A stretch of 64,000 nt of DNA from Methylobacterium hispanicum. GTDB lineage: Bacteria > Pseudomonadota > Alphaproteobacteria > Rhizobiales > Beijerinckiaceae. Position 1 is the stretch's first letter. Every line of letters begins with the position of its first letter. The notes beneath the pieces were generated by a model. That model ran no database searches, had not been told where the DNA came from, and saw nothing but the letters and a program-made list of their open reading frames with translations. Location: positions 1 through 64,000 of the forward strand of contig NZ_BPQO01000020.1 in assembly GCF_022179285.1 (NCBI RefSeq), in the 5' to 3' direction. The position numbers were made by a program, and so were the translations under genes. Positions 16,835-25,166 of this stretch are shown one piece after another.

Positions 16835-17113
16835 TCAGCGGAAGTACGGGCTCGACGACGGCTGGGCGGCGTAGGCCTGGATCCGCATCACCTCCAGGGC
16901 CTGCTGTCCGTCCATGTGGATCGAGTGGCGCCGACCGAAGGCCTCGGAGAGGTCGGGCCCCTTTCCGGCTAGCAGCGTGACGCCGATGCCGGCTGCCAGC
17001 GCGAGCATGGCGGTGGCGCGCATGATGCGCGACTGCTCCGGCCGCGTGCCTTCGGGTACGTACGTCGAAATGGCCGTGGCGGCATAGCGTCGGGCGACGG
17101 CTGCATCTTTCAT
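16835..17113 (-). CDS. Small single-TM protein, 92 aa
   Basis: AGGAGG stands 5 nt before the ATG, one of the best ribosome binding sites in the window; GAAGGAACG lies 12 nt before the ATG and a second copy about 95 nt upstream. One hydrophobic segment at about residues 31-50 (MRATAMLALAAGIGVTLLAG) anchors the protein; the remaining C-terminal 40 residues are polar. Transcribed divergently from the solute-binding protein gene. No family recognised. Confidence 0.65.
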   Translation of the reverse strand: MKDAAVARRYAATAISTYVPEGTRPEQSRIMRATAMLALAAGIGVTLLAGKGPDLSEAFGRRHSIHMDGQQALEVMRIQAYAAQPSSSPYFR

Positions 17114-17251
17114 CGGTGCCTCCTGCGTTCCTTCCTGGAGGCTCGCGAAGCACCTCGAAAACCGCAACAGCGCCGTCGCCCGCGGCGCGCGGCGTTCTCG
17201 ACAGCATTCGTTCCTTCGGCTACCTCGGAGAGGCACCCAGAGGACCCAGCC

Positions 17252-18559
17252 TTGCGCACCCTGTACCTTTTGGCGGCGCTCATCGCTTCCTCGCCCGCCG
17301 CGGGGCAGACGCGGATCGACGTCTGGCACGCGTTGTCGGGGCCGCCGCGGGTCGCCCTCGAAGCCGCCGCCGCCGCCTTCAACCGGGCCGAGCCCGAGTA
17401 TGTCGTGCAGCCGACGGCCATGCAGCAATCGTCGGCGGTCCTGTCGAAGATCGGCGCCGAGCTGCGGCTCATGCGGCCGCAGCATGCCGTTCTGGCGGTC
17501 GTGTCGGAGACGGCGTCGGGCGAGATGGCCGGGACCTCGGGGCTCGCCTATCCGGTATCCGACCTGCTGCGCGACATGGCCGAATCCTACGACCCGAATG
17601 CCTTCATGCCGGCCGTCAGGGCGAGCTTCTCGGACGCGTCCGGCTCGCTGCTGGCCCTTCCGTTCCTGCTGACGACGCCCGTCCTCTACTACGACGCCAA
17701 GGCCGTCCAGGGTGCCGGCTTCGACCCTTCCAGGGACCTCAGGACCTGGAACGGCCTCGAGAAGGTCGCCGCCAAGCTGTCGGCCGACAGAGGGGGCGCC
17801 TGCGCCTTCGCGATGCAGGCGCCGACCTGGATCGCCGTCGAGAATCTGATGGCCATGCACGATCGTCCGGTCGCCTCCTTCGACAACGGTCGCGGCGGCC
17901 CCGACGCGCGCCTCGCCGTCGATCTCGCGTTGGCCGCGCGACAGCTCGCGAGGCTCGTCGACATGGCCCGCAGCGGCGCCTACCGGCCGAGGACCGGCGG
18001 CGTCGAGCCCGTGGGAGCCTTTCTCGGTCGGGCCTGTCCCATGCTGCTCGGCACGTCCGGTCTGCTGGGCCACATCCGAGGGCGGGCGCCGTTCGACGTC
18101 GGGGTTCTGCCGGTTCCCTTCCTGGACGACGTGATCAATCCGCCCAAGCCGTCGCTGCCGGGCGGGTTCGCCGTGTGGGCGTTGCGGGGCCGCACGCCGG
18201 CCGAGAACAAGGGGGCCGCCAAGTTCGTGGCCTTTCTGGCATCGCCCGAGGCGCAGGCATGGCTCGCCCGCGAGATCGGCTCGATCCCGTCGACCTTCGA
18301 GGGCTGGCGCCGCGCCCAGGTCGAGGGAGCGACCGCGTCCGAGCCTGGGCTCGCCGTAGCCGCCGCCGAGCTCGCCGGACAGCTGCCGACCGCGGCCTCC
18401 CGTTCGCCCCGGCTGCGGGGCAAGGCCGAGATCGGAGAATATTTCGACGCCGCGTTCGACCACGCCTTCCAGGGCGTGCGGCAGCCCCATGCCGCGCTCT
18501 CGGATGCGATGGCGCGTGCGGACGGGCTTCTCAGGGAGAAGGCGAGCGCCGAACGTTGA
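17252..18559 (+). CDS. ABC-type sugar/glycerol-phosphate solute-binding protein, orphan, 435 aa
   Basis: Start is TTG with AGAGGA 8 nt upstream, followed by a signal peptide (RTLYLLAALIASSPAAG). The mature N-terminus IDVWHALSGPPRVALEAAAA matches the cluster D (UgpB/MalE-type) binding-protein opening, where VWHA..G is typical of glycerol-3-phosphate binders, and LLALPFLLTTPVLYYDAKAV matches the conserved strand-turn before the ligand site. Length is typical for the family (about 430). No permease or ATPase gene is adjacent, so it must either use a transporter encoded elsewhere or have another role. It is convergent with 18566. Confidence 0.85.
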   Translation: MRTLYLLAALIASSPAAGQTRIDVWHALSGPPRVALEAAAAAFNRAEPEYVVQPTAMQQSSAVLSKIGAELRLMRPQHAVLAVVSETASGEMAGTSGLAYPVSDLLRDMAESYDPNAFMPAVRASFSDASGSLLALPFLLTTPVLYYDAKAVQGAGFDPSRDLRTWNGLEKVAAKLSADRGGACAFAMQAPTWIAVENLMAMHDRPVASFDNGRGGPDARLAVDLALAARQLARLVDMARSGAYRPRTGGVEPVGAFLGRACPMLLGTSGLLGHIRGRAPFDVGVLPVPFLDDVINPPKPSLPGGFAVWALRGRTPAENKGAAKFVAFLASPEAQAWLAREIGSIPSTFEGWRRAQVEGATASEPGLAVAAAELAGQLPTAASRSPRLRGKAEIGEYFDAAFDHAFQGVRQPHAALSDAMARADGLLREKASAER

Positions 18560-18565
18560 GCTACC

Positions 18566-19030
18566 TCAGAACGGGCGGGGCGAGGCCCCGGCGGTCGGCG
18601 GCTCGAGATCCACGATGACCCGCTGCGCGCGGGCGACCTCGGGATCGCAGCCGGGCGCCCAGGGGAATCGTCCGTCTCCGTCGGGCCAGACGACCTGCAG
18701 GGCGTGGAACTGGGCCGGATCGCGGTTGGCCGCCTCCATGGCGAAGCGTCCCGCCCGTTCCAGTGGCAGCGAACGGAACATCACGCTGCGGTCGGCGATG
18801 CGGTCCGACACGTCGCCGTCGACGGCGCCCGAGCGGTCGATGAGATCCTGCGTGGCCTTCCGCAGCACGGCGAGGCCGGTATCGCGGTCGAGGCCGGACA
18901 CCAGGAGTTCGGGCATGCCCCGATCGAGCAGGCCGATCGTATGGGCCCATCGGACGCCCGCCTCCTCGAAGGAGCGGAAGCCGATGCCGGGATTGGCGTC
19001 GCCGGGACCGCGGCGGTGACGATCGACCAT
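18566..19030 (-). CDS. DUF4262 family protein, 154 aa
   Basis: Start ATG at 19030 has GGGAG 6 nt upstream. The core VRWAHTIGLLDRGMPELLVSG matches DUF4262, a small family with conserved (A/S)YTIGL..G.PEL near the N-terminus whose function is unknown. The rest has HALQVVWPDGDGRFPWAPGC, also typical of this family's C-terminal W-P-D region. Full length. It is divergent from 19115 with an 84-bp gap containing one GAAGGAACG copy. Confidence 0.75.
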   Translation of the reverse strand: MVDRHRRGPGDANPGIGFRSFEEAGVRWAHTIGLLDRGMPELLVSGLDRDTGLAVLRKATQDLIDRSGAVDGDVSDRIADRSVMFRSLPLERAGRFAMEAANRDPAQFHALQVVWPDGDGRFPWAPGCDPEVARAQRVIVDLEPPTAGASPRPF

Positions 19031-19114
19031 GGAGATCTCCCGGATGTGGCGTCTTGCGGGGGCGTCGGCCAAGGCGCCCGATCGCGCCCCGTTCCTTCCC
19101 TTGGACGATATCAG

Positions 19115-19708
19115 ATGCCGTTGGATTTCGCGACACTGCTCGATGCCGAAACCCGTCGGCGTCTCGACCTCACGCGTTCAGAGGTCGAGCGCTGCTTCGG
19201 CCTGGCGGACCGCTGGCTCGCCCGTGAGATCGCGAGCGCGGCCCGGCGCATCCGCGCGTCGGTCCCCGAGATGGCGTCGCCCGCCTCGGGCGGCGACGCC
19301 TACACGAAGCACGTGCTCTGGTGCGTGGTGCCGGAACTCGCGCGCCGCCTGGGCGAGCCGCTCCTTCCCAACGAGTCCGTCGACATGCGGCTGCGGGCCA
19401 GCGAAGGGGACGAACTGCGCGACCATGTCGGGATCTGTCTCGCCAACGTCGGTCGGGTGAGGCTGATGAGGGACGTACCCGCCGAACTGCGGGACGTCCT
19501 TCACCTTCTCCTGCACGAGCCCGCCAACGGATCGCCGATCGCGATGGCCCTCGACCGCATCGCCCCCCCCGCGCCCGACGCCGACGACCGCCTTGCGCGA
19601 GGCATCCGCGAGATCTCGCGCAGGCGCGGTCACGACGAGGTTTCGGCTTGGCACCCCGGCCTGCAGGGATCCCCGCCCGAGCCCGCGAGCCGTGCGCCCG
19701 GCCCCTGA
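19115..19708 (+). CDS. Hypothetical protein, 197 aa
   Basis: ATG at 19115 lies 16 nt after a CGTTCCTTC copy; no obvious Shine-Dalgarno sequence. Begins MPLDFATLLDAETRRRLDLT. Largely helical and charged, with a middle part (DAYTKHVLWCVVPELARRLG) and a Pro-rich disordered C-terminus. No membrane segment or recognisable domain. Gene direction is the same as the membrane gene set that follows 71 bp later. Confidence 0.6.
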   Translation: MPLDFATLLDAETRRRLDLTRSEVERCFGLADRWLAREIASAARRIRASVPEMASPASGGDAYTKHVLWCVVPELARRLGEPLLPNESVDMRLRASEGDELRDHVGICLANVGRVRLMRDVPAELRDVLHLLLHEPANGSPIAMALDRIAPPAPDADDRLARGIREISRRRGHDEVSAWHPGLQGSPPEPASRAPGP

Positions 19709-19779
19709 ATGCGTCCGAGCTTCCGCAGGAGCCGTTTGCGGGCTATGTCCGAAGGAACTGCATTCCTTCGTGGTGGCAC

Positions 19780-21102
19780 ATGCGTTCCCTGGCCGCGCTC
19801 GTCTTAGCGCTCGTGCCGTCCTCGGCGATGGCGGCAGCCGGCGCCGGCGAAAGCGCCGCGCTCGTCCTCAAGGCGCTCGGCACCGCCGTGCAACTCGCCG
19901 GGTTCCTGACGGTGGCCGTCGCTCTGTGGCGGTTGGCGGTTCCTTCGGCGGACAAGGAGAAATCCGTCGCGAACCTGCTGGCGGTTCTCCTCATCGGCGC
20001 CGTCATGGTCGGCGGTCCGGAATCGACCGGCATGGGCCTGCTTCATACGACGGCCGCCGACCTGCCGGACACCGCGCGGCCCATCGAGGTCGGCTCCGGC
20101 TCGCCGATCGGCACCGCTGTCGAGCCGAAGGCGTCCACGGTCGCCGACGACGCGTCCCTGTGGGGCGCCCTGAACGCCCCGATCGGCGGCGACAGGGCGG
20201 AGGGGGTGGCGCGGGCTTCACTTTTCCAGATCCTGCTCGTCGTCATGGGCATCGCCGCCTTCCTCCTGCTCTCGATCGCGCTCCGAGCCGAGGCCAACGA
20301 CGAGCCGGACGAGGACCAGCCGCGTTCCATCCGGGACCGCACGACGGCGAGGTTCGAGGCGGACCGGAGCGGCGACGGACTTCCCGCGCTCCTGACGAGC
20401 ATCCGCGACTGGCTCGCGCGCTGGTACGACCTGTCGAGGGACGCTCTCGGCGACCTCTACGGGCGCCTCGTGCAGTTCCGTCGAAGGGTCGGGATCGTGG
20501 CCCGGTCCGAAGGGGGCGCCGCCGCGGTGTCGATGATCGCCGGGGACGTGCGCGCCGGCGGCGGCGACGTCCTCGCGAGGCTGGAGGGGTACGTCGAGCG
20601 GGCCTCGGAGAAGCGGCTCTCGGCGGATGGCGCTACGGCACGCTCCGCGGCCAACGCCCGATGGATCATGGCAAGTCACGGCCTGGCCACCAAGGCCGCG
20701 CCCGCCGACCTCGCCGCCCAGGTGACCCGGCTCCTGGGGCGACGACTCGAGCCCGAGGATGTGGCCCGGCGTCTCCGTCACGCGCTCGACCGCGTCGAGC
20801 TCGGCGCCTCCGAGATCTGGGTCGAGCGCGACGGAGGCCGATTCTATCTCGCCTCCGACGAGGACGTGATCGCCGGCATCGCCGATCTCCGCAGGGTCGA
20901 CGCCGCACGCATCGATTGGCTCGCGAGCGCGACCTGCTGGGCGTCGGACCCTCGCGCGCGGCTCGAGATCAGGCCGCGCCGCGAAGCGCCGGCCGCGGGT
21001 CGGGACGACCGTCGGGACGAAGACGCGGAGCCCGCCGGTTCCACGCCTGCATCGAGCATGCAGGCGACCTTCCGGCAGATCAGGGAGAAATTGGTCCCGT
21101 GA
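19780..21102 (+). CDS. Membrane protein with large cytoplasmic domain, 440 aa
   Basis: Begins MRSLAALVLALVPSSAMAAA, a signal peptide or signal anchor, followed by hydrophobic segments at about 28-50, 63-80 and 147-168. The remaining 270 residues are charged and largely helical (QPRSIRDRTTARFEADRSGD onward). The start lies directly after an inverted pair GAAGGAA/TTCCTTC (19751-19769). The stop overlaps the next gene's start by GTGA, so translation is coupled. No family recognised. Together with the two genes downstream it looks like a membrane complex of unknown function. Confidence 0.65.
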   Translation: MRSLAALVLALVPSSAMAAAGAGESAALVLKALGTAVQLAGFLTVAVALWRLAVPSADKEKSVANLLAVLLIGAVMVGGPESTGMGLLHTTAADLPDTARPIEVGSGSPIGTAVEPKASTVADDASLWGALNAPIGGDRAEGVARASLFQILLVVMGIAAFLLLSIALRAEANDEPDEDQPRSIRDRTTARFEADRSGDGLPALLTSIRDWLARWYDLSRDALGDLYGRLVQFRRRVGIVARSEGGAAAVSMIAGDVRAGGGDVLARLEGYVERASEKRLSADGATARSAANARWIMASHGLATKAAPADLAAQVTRLLGRRLEPEDVARRLRHALDRVELGASEIWVERDGGRFYLASDEDVIAGIADLRRVDAARIDWLASATCWASDPRARLEIRPRREAPAAGRDDRRDEDAEPAGSTPASSMQATFRQIREKLVP

Positions 21103-21653
21103 CGAAACCGCAGCGTGTGTTCGAACGTGCCTCGATGGTGCTTCTCAGCGAAGGCGATGCCGGCACGGCCCGGACGGTCTTCGAAGTCCGAAGATTCGCC
21201 ATCCGCTTCCTGGTGATCTTCTGCTTGACGAGCTTCACCTGCGGCTTCGCCGCTTTCCTGCTCCTGCAGGCCTTCTCCGCGTCGGGATCCCTGCGGACCG
21301 CGAACCTGCTGCTGCTCCTGATCGCCTCGGTCTCGACCGGTATGGTGCTCGGCATACTCCTCTGCTTCCTGTTCCTCGCATGCTGGCTCGCCGGACACGC
21401 CGACGAAGCCAAGGCGGGCGGATCGACCGTGGGAGAGCTCTCGTACTGGATCCCGATGATCCTCGCGGCGGCCGCGGCCTTCCCGTCCTCGGCTCTGGGC
21501 TTCTGCTACGGCGTCGGCCTCAACATGCTCTACGGCGTCGCCCACGGTGCCGAATGGCCCTCGGCGAGCGAGTTGGGCCCGCCGCTCGTCCTGAACGTCG
21601 TCCTGACCGTGGTGCTCTACGGTCTCTGGTCGTCCTTCCGCGAGCGCGTGTGA
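21099..21653 (+). CDS. Polytopic membrane protein, 184 aa
   Basis: Start GTG overlaps the stop of the preceding gene (GTGA). Four to five hydrophobic segments: about residues 33-58 (FAIRFLVIFCLTSFTCGFAA), 66-98, 118-145 and 160-178. Short cytoplasmic N-terminus. No motif identifies the family. Strict coupling to 19780-21102 implies that the two products are made in equal amounts, as for subunits of one complex. Confidence 0.65.
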   Translation: MTKPQRVFERASMVLLSEGDAGTARTVFEVRRFAIRFLVIFCLTSFTCGFAAFLLLQAFSASGSLRTANLLLLLIASVSTGMVLGILLCFLFLACWLAGHADEAKAGGSTVGELSYWIPMILAAAAAFPSSALGFCYGVGLNMLYGVAHGAEWPSASELGPPLVLNVVLTVVLYGLWSSFRERV

Positions 21654-21696
21654 TCCGGTGCGGCCGAGCGCCGTCGGGGGAGATCAGATCCGTCCG

Positions 21697-22362
21697 ATGA
21701 CGGGTTCCGAACGCGCGGCGCTTGCCGGGCGCCTCAGGTCGTCCCGTTGGCGGCTGCTGCTGGCCCTGAGGGACGTCGCTGCCGTGGCCGCCCTGTGCAC
21801 CTACTGCGCCATCGCGTACGGCGCTGCGGTCGTGGAGGCGGTCATGGCCGCGGTCGGCGGCGCACGGGACGTCGGGACCGCCTCGCGGCTCGCGATCGCG
21901 GTTTTGCTCGCCCTCGCGCTCGTCCTGATCTTCCGGACCGCTTGGTCGAAGATGACGGGGGTGCGCCGGGCCGCCGGCGATCTCAATCGCGATCTCCGCG
22001 CGGGGCTCGTCGAGGAGACGGTTCACAGGATCGTCGCGGTCCGGCTCCTGGGGACAGGCCGAGCGACTTGGTTCTGCGCCTTCCTGGAGGACGACCAGGG
22101 ACGGACGCTCTTCCTTCAGGCGATGCCCGCCGGGCACGCGGACGAGGGTCTGATCGAGACCTTCCCGCCGGCGTCGGTCCGGTTCGAGCACGCCCTGCAT
22201 TCGGGCCACCGCTTCGCCGAGAGCCGGGAAGGGCCGTTCGGGGGCGACTGCGGGACGCTGGAGTCAGAGGGCGTGCCGGGCGGCCTGCCCGTGCACGGCA
22301 CGCTGTTCGAAACACCCCTCGCCGAGGTCGAGGCGCGGCTGCTCGGGATCGGTCGGCGCTGA
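21697..22362 (+). CDS. Membrane protein with soluble C-terminal domain, 221 aa
   Basis: ATG at 21697 has a distant GGGGGAG; a GTG at 21658 is an alternative start. Two hydrophobic segments (about 22-45 and 66-86) are followed by a soluble domain (RATWFCAFLEDDQGRTLFLQ...) with alternating strands. Third member of a co-directional set; not overlapping, 43 bp downstream. No family recognised. Confidence 0.6.
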   Translation: MTGSERAALAGRLRSSRWRLLLALRDVAAVAALCTYCAIAYGAAVVEAVMAAVGGARDVGTASRLAIAVLLALALVLIFRTAWSKMTGVRRAAGDLNRDLRAGLVEETVHRIVAVRLLGTGRATWFCAFLEDDQGRTLFLQAMPAGHADEGLIETFPPASVRFEHALHSGHRFAESREGPFGGDCGTLESEGVPGGLPVHGTLFETPLAEVEARLLGIGRR

Positions 22363-22419
22363 CGATCTTGTCCGTTGCGCCTCCGGCGGCGATAGTTCGA
22401 CGGACCAGGGGATCCTGCG

Positions 22420-23409
22420 ATGACGCCCACCAAGTTTCTCGAGCGCTGCGGCTTCGTCGTCCAGCAAGGAGCCGGCCCCGGGATCCGGCTGAGGTTCGAC
22501 CGGATCCGGAGCGCCCGCATCGACGTCGAAGCGCGCCCATGGAACGGCAGGATCGCCTACCACGCCTCGATCGAGGGCATCGGGACCGAGGCCGTCCGGT
22601 TCAGGACCGAAGACGTCCGGGATCTGACGGCTCTCGTGGTCGCCTTGCAGAACGCATCCGCGGTTCGTGGCGGCATCGACCCGGCTGCCGTCATGCCGAC
22701 CCCCGACGGCGTGGTCGCGAACCCATTCTCGGCCGACGGCGAGACGTGGCTCGTCCGGCGCGGCGGCGATGGCGCCTTGCACCTGGATCATCCCGAAGCG
22801 CGCTGGGGCACGATCTACCGGGACTTCCGCGACGGTCTCGCGCTCCGATACGAGGGTCGGCCGCCGGCGGCGACGCCGCTCGAGTACCTGCGCGCGGCGG
22901 GCTTCGTGGAAGGCGGCCATGACCTGGAGATCGTGCTCCGGCCCATGGAAGGCTTCGGGAACGAGCCGGCCGAGATCAGGGGGGAGACCGTCAGGATAAC
23001 GGTCGTGGACGCGCAGCATGGCGGAACGCCCGACGGGGCATCGACCGATTTCACGGTACGCTGGACCGACGGCGAGCCCGGCATCCTCGACGTGGTCTAC
23101 CGTGCCGGCGACGCGCGCGACGTCATCGCCTTCGTCGACGCCTGCTACAGCGAGACCGTCAGCCGCCACGGCTATTGCGCCCCCGAGGAGCGCACGTTCG
23201 GCCACGAGGGTTCCGGCATGGCCATCCACAATCCGTTCGCCGGCGGTCATGGCGACTGGGAGGTCGTGGCCAAGCGGGACGGAGAGATCGTCGTCGCCGA
23301 TCCCTGGAGCAACTGGGGCCACGAGTACGTCGCGTGGCGCGACGGGCGCGCAGGCGCGATCCTCGCAGCGGCATCGCCCAGCGCCGGCCCACACGTTCCC
23401 GCCCGATAG
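22420..23409 (+). CDS. Two-module protein of an unrecognised duplicated family (paralogue A), 329 aa
   Basis: ATG preceded by AGGGG at 9 nt. The protein consists of two copies of one module, about residues 1-150 and 155-325. Each begins TP..(F/Y)L..(C/A)GF, has a mid-module (E/D)(D/A)(V/A)RD followed by a helix, then NPF(S/A), W-x-V and ends D-P/H-P...WG..Y..(R/W)RDG. The same module occurs twice in the gene at 25167. No signal peptide or membrane segment; composition is soluble with many strands. I do not recognise a described domain. The intervening PD-(D/E)XK gene makes a functional link plausible but not proven. Confidence 0.65.
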   Translation: MTPTKFLERCGFVVQQGAGPGIRLRFDRIRSARIDVEARPWNGRIAYHASIEGIGTEAVRFRTEDVRDLTALVVALQNASAVRGGIDPAAVMPTPDGVVANPFSADGETWLVRRGGDGALHLDHPEARWGTIYRDFRDGLALRYEGRPPAATPLEYLRAAGFVEGGHDLEIVLRPMEGFGNEPAEIRGETVRITVVDAQHGGTPDGASTDFTVRWTDGEPGILDVVYRAGDARDVIAFVDACYSETVSRHGYCAPEERTFGHEGSGMAIHNPFAGGHGDWEVVAKRDGEIVVADPWSNWGHEYVAWRDGRAGAILAAASPSAGPHVPAR

Positions 23410-23528
23410 CGCCTCCCGCCGCGCCGGCGGTCGCGGCGAAACCCTTCGGGATCACGGGCACAGCCGGCGGCGGGCTCGGTGCGACTGGTCGCCCGGAAGC
23501 GATGGCCTAGGTCCGTGCGGACAGCCGG

Positions 23529-24788
23529 ATGCTGGAGGTCTCGGGCGCCGGTCCCGACGCGGAGGGCCCCCGATTGAGTTCGCTCCTGAACCGCCTGTTC
23601 CGATACCGCGCCAGCGAAAAACGGAGGCCGGTCGAGGACTTTCTTTCCGAGATCCTCGCCGACTTCATCAATCGGGCGCCCCGCGCGGAGGCCGTCCGAT
23701 TCATCGGCGAATGCTTCGTCCCTCCGAGCTTGCGGGATGCCTTCGTCGACGCCTCCGGCCACGGGCACATCGCCGCCCGGACCCAATGCCGGCTGCCGAA
23801 CGGCAAGTGTCTCGATCTGATCGTCGAGGTCGAGGACCAAGCTCTCGTCGTGGTGGAGAACAAGGTCCACGCGTCTTTCCAGATGCATGCCGTCACGCCG
23901 AAATCTTCCGCCGGGGTTGTCCGTCCGAAGATCTCCGATGCCGAAGCGGATATGAACGAGCGTTCCGAACGCGAGTACGACCACCAGCTGGTCACCTACG
24001 GACGCTGGCTGCGCGAGACCCGAAAGCCGGCCGGGTGGCCCGGCGTTCTGACGGTCCTGACGCACGCGTCGCGGCCTCCCGCCGACTTCGTCGAGTCCAA
24101 CGATCGAACCTACGGGGCAGTGCCCCACCTGCAGCTCTGGCGCAATCTCCACGGCATCCTGAGCCGGACCATCGGTCCGGTGGAAGACCCGGACGGGATA
24201 CCGGCGTGGAGGTTCGTCGGCCTTGAACTGTGCAAATTCCTGGAGATCAACGCCATGGACTCGTCCGACCTGAGCGCAATCGAGATCTCTGCGATCAACG
24301 TGGCGATGTCTCCGTTACGGAAGACGGAGCCGGTCTTCTCAGAGGTCGGAGCGGAGTTGCTGCAGAGGCTTCGAGGCCAGTTCGTGCGCAAGGGGCAGGA
24401 CTGCATCGCCGATTACGATCAAGGACGCGTCTGGGGTTGGACCTACTTGGACGGGCCCGGGAAGCTGTACGTCGGGTACGGGTTGTGCCTCGCGCCTCCT
24501 TCGGGCGACCTCGCCAAAGCGGTGCCGCCGCTGCCCGAGCACGAGCACGCGTTCGTCCTGCTCGGGTCCGACGAGCACGATCTGAACCTGGGTGCGGAGG
24601 GCCTGCCCGATGGCTGGAGCAGAAACAGCGACGCTTTGTACATCGTCCGGCCATACCCGCTCACCGAGCGCCGTGCCCAGGAACGCTTCCCCCAATTTCT
24701 CCTGAGACTTGTCTCCGACAACATGGGGGACATCCTCAGGATCCGTGCCAACGGCGCGGCGGTGGATCGGACCGAGGGACAGTCCTGA
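23529..24788 (+). CDS. PD-(D/E)XK nuclease superfamily protein, 419 aa
   Basis: Begins MLEVSGAGPDAEG; no good ribosome binding site, so the start may be slightly different (a TTG at about 23572 is possible). The nuclease core is seen at D96 in KCLDLIVEVED and E110-N-K112 in ALVVVENKV, the D-x13-E-x-K layout of PD-(D/E)XK enzymes, with the usual downstream helix DHQLVTYGRWL (QLxxY) that occurs in the PDDEXK_4-type group. Members of this group are often associated with mobile elements and defence. The C-terminal 200 residues carry a second unassigned domain (LYVGYGLCLAPP, HAFVLLGSDEHD). Flanked by the two paralogues at 22420 and 25167. Confidence 0.8.
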   Translation: MLEVSGAGPDAEGPRLSSLLNRLFRYRASEKRRPVEDFLSEILADFINRAPRAEAVRFIGECFVPPSLRDAFVDASGHGHIAARTQCRLPNGKCLDLIVEVEDQALVVVENKVHASFQMHAVTPKSSAGVVRPKISDAEADMNERSEREYDHQLVTYGRWLRETRKPAGWPGVLTVLTHASRPPADFVESNDRTYGAVPHLQLWRNLHGILSRTIGPVEDPDGIPAWRFVGLELCKFLEINAMDSSDLSAIEISAINVAMSPLRKTEPVFSEVGAELLQRLRGQFVRKGQDCIADYDQGRVWGWTYLDGPGKLYVGYGLCLAPPSGDLAKAVPPLPEHEHAFVLLGSDEHDLNLGAEGLPDGWSRNSDALYIVRPYPLTERRAQERFPQFLLRLVSDNMGDILRIRANGAAVDRTEGQS

Positions 24789-25166
24789 ACGACTCCATCC
24801 GAGCCGCGTGCGCGGCTCCGGCCGAGCATTTCCGGCCTCGTGCCGATGAAGTTTCACGATCGATGTCGATGGGTCGGCACCCACCGCACTCCTGATCGTG
24901 CGTGACGACGCGGCCGTCCGGCGGGACGTCGGCGCCCCGCCGAACTCCCCTTCGGACGGTAAGCCGGGATCGCAAGTCCGGGATCGCAAGTCCGCGACGG
25001 CTCGTGCCGACTCCGCTGGGGGCCGCGACGGCCCAGGTCGCCCGGCCGGATCGGGGTGACGACCTGCATCGGCCGGAGAACGGGATCGAGAGCTGGGCCC
25101 GAGCGCCCCGTCGTTTGCGGTTTTCGATCCGCTCGGACAGCCTTTCCGGTGCCGAGGGACGCCGCG
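24789..25166. other. Intergenic region, 378 bp, with a tandem repeat
   Basis: No supported gene. It contains a perfect tandem 14-bp repeat at 24965-24992 and otherwise featureless GC-rich sequence. It precedes paralogue B and presumably holds its promoter. Confidence 0.4.
24965..24992. repeat. Tandem direct repeat, 2 x 14 bp
   Basis: CCGGGATCGCAAGT occurs twice head-to-tail with no spacer. Too short to classify; could be a regulator site pair or a replication slippage product. Confidence 0.7.
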
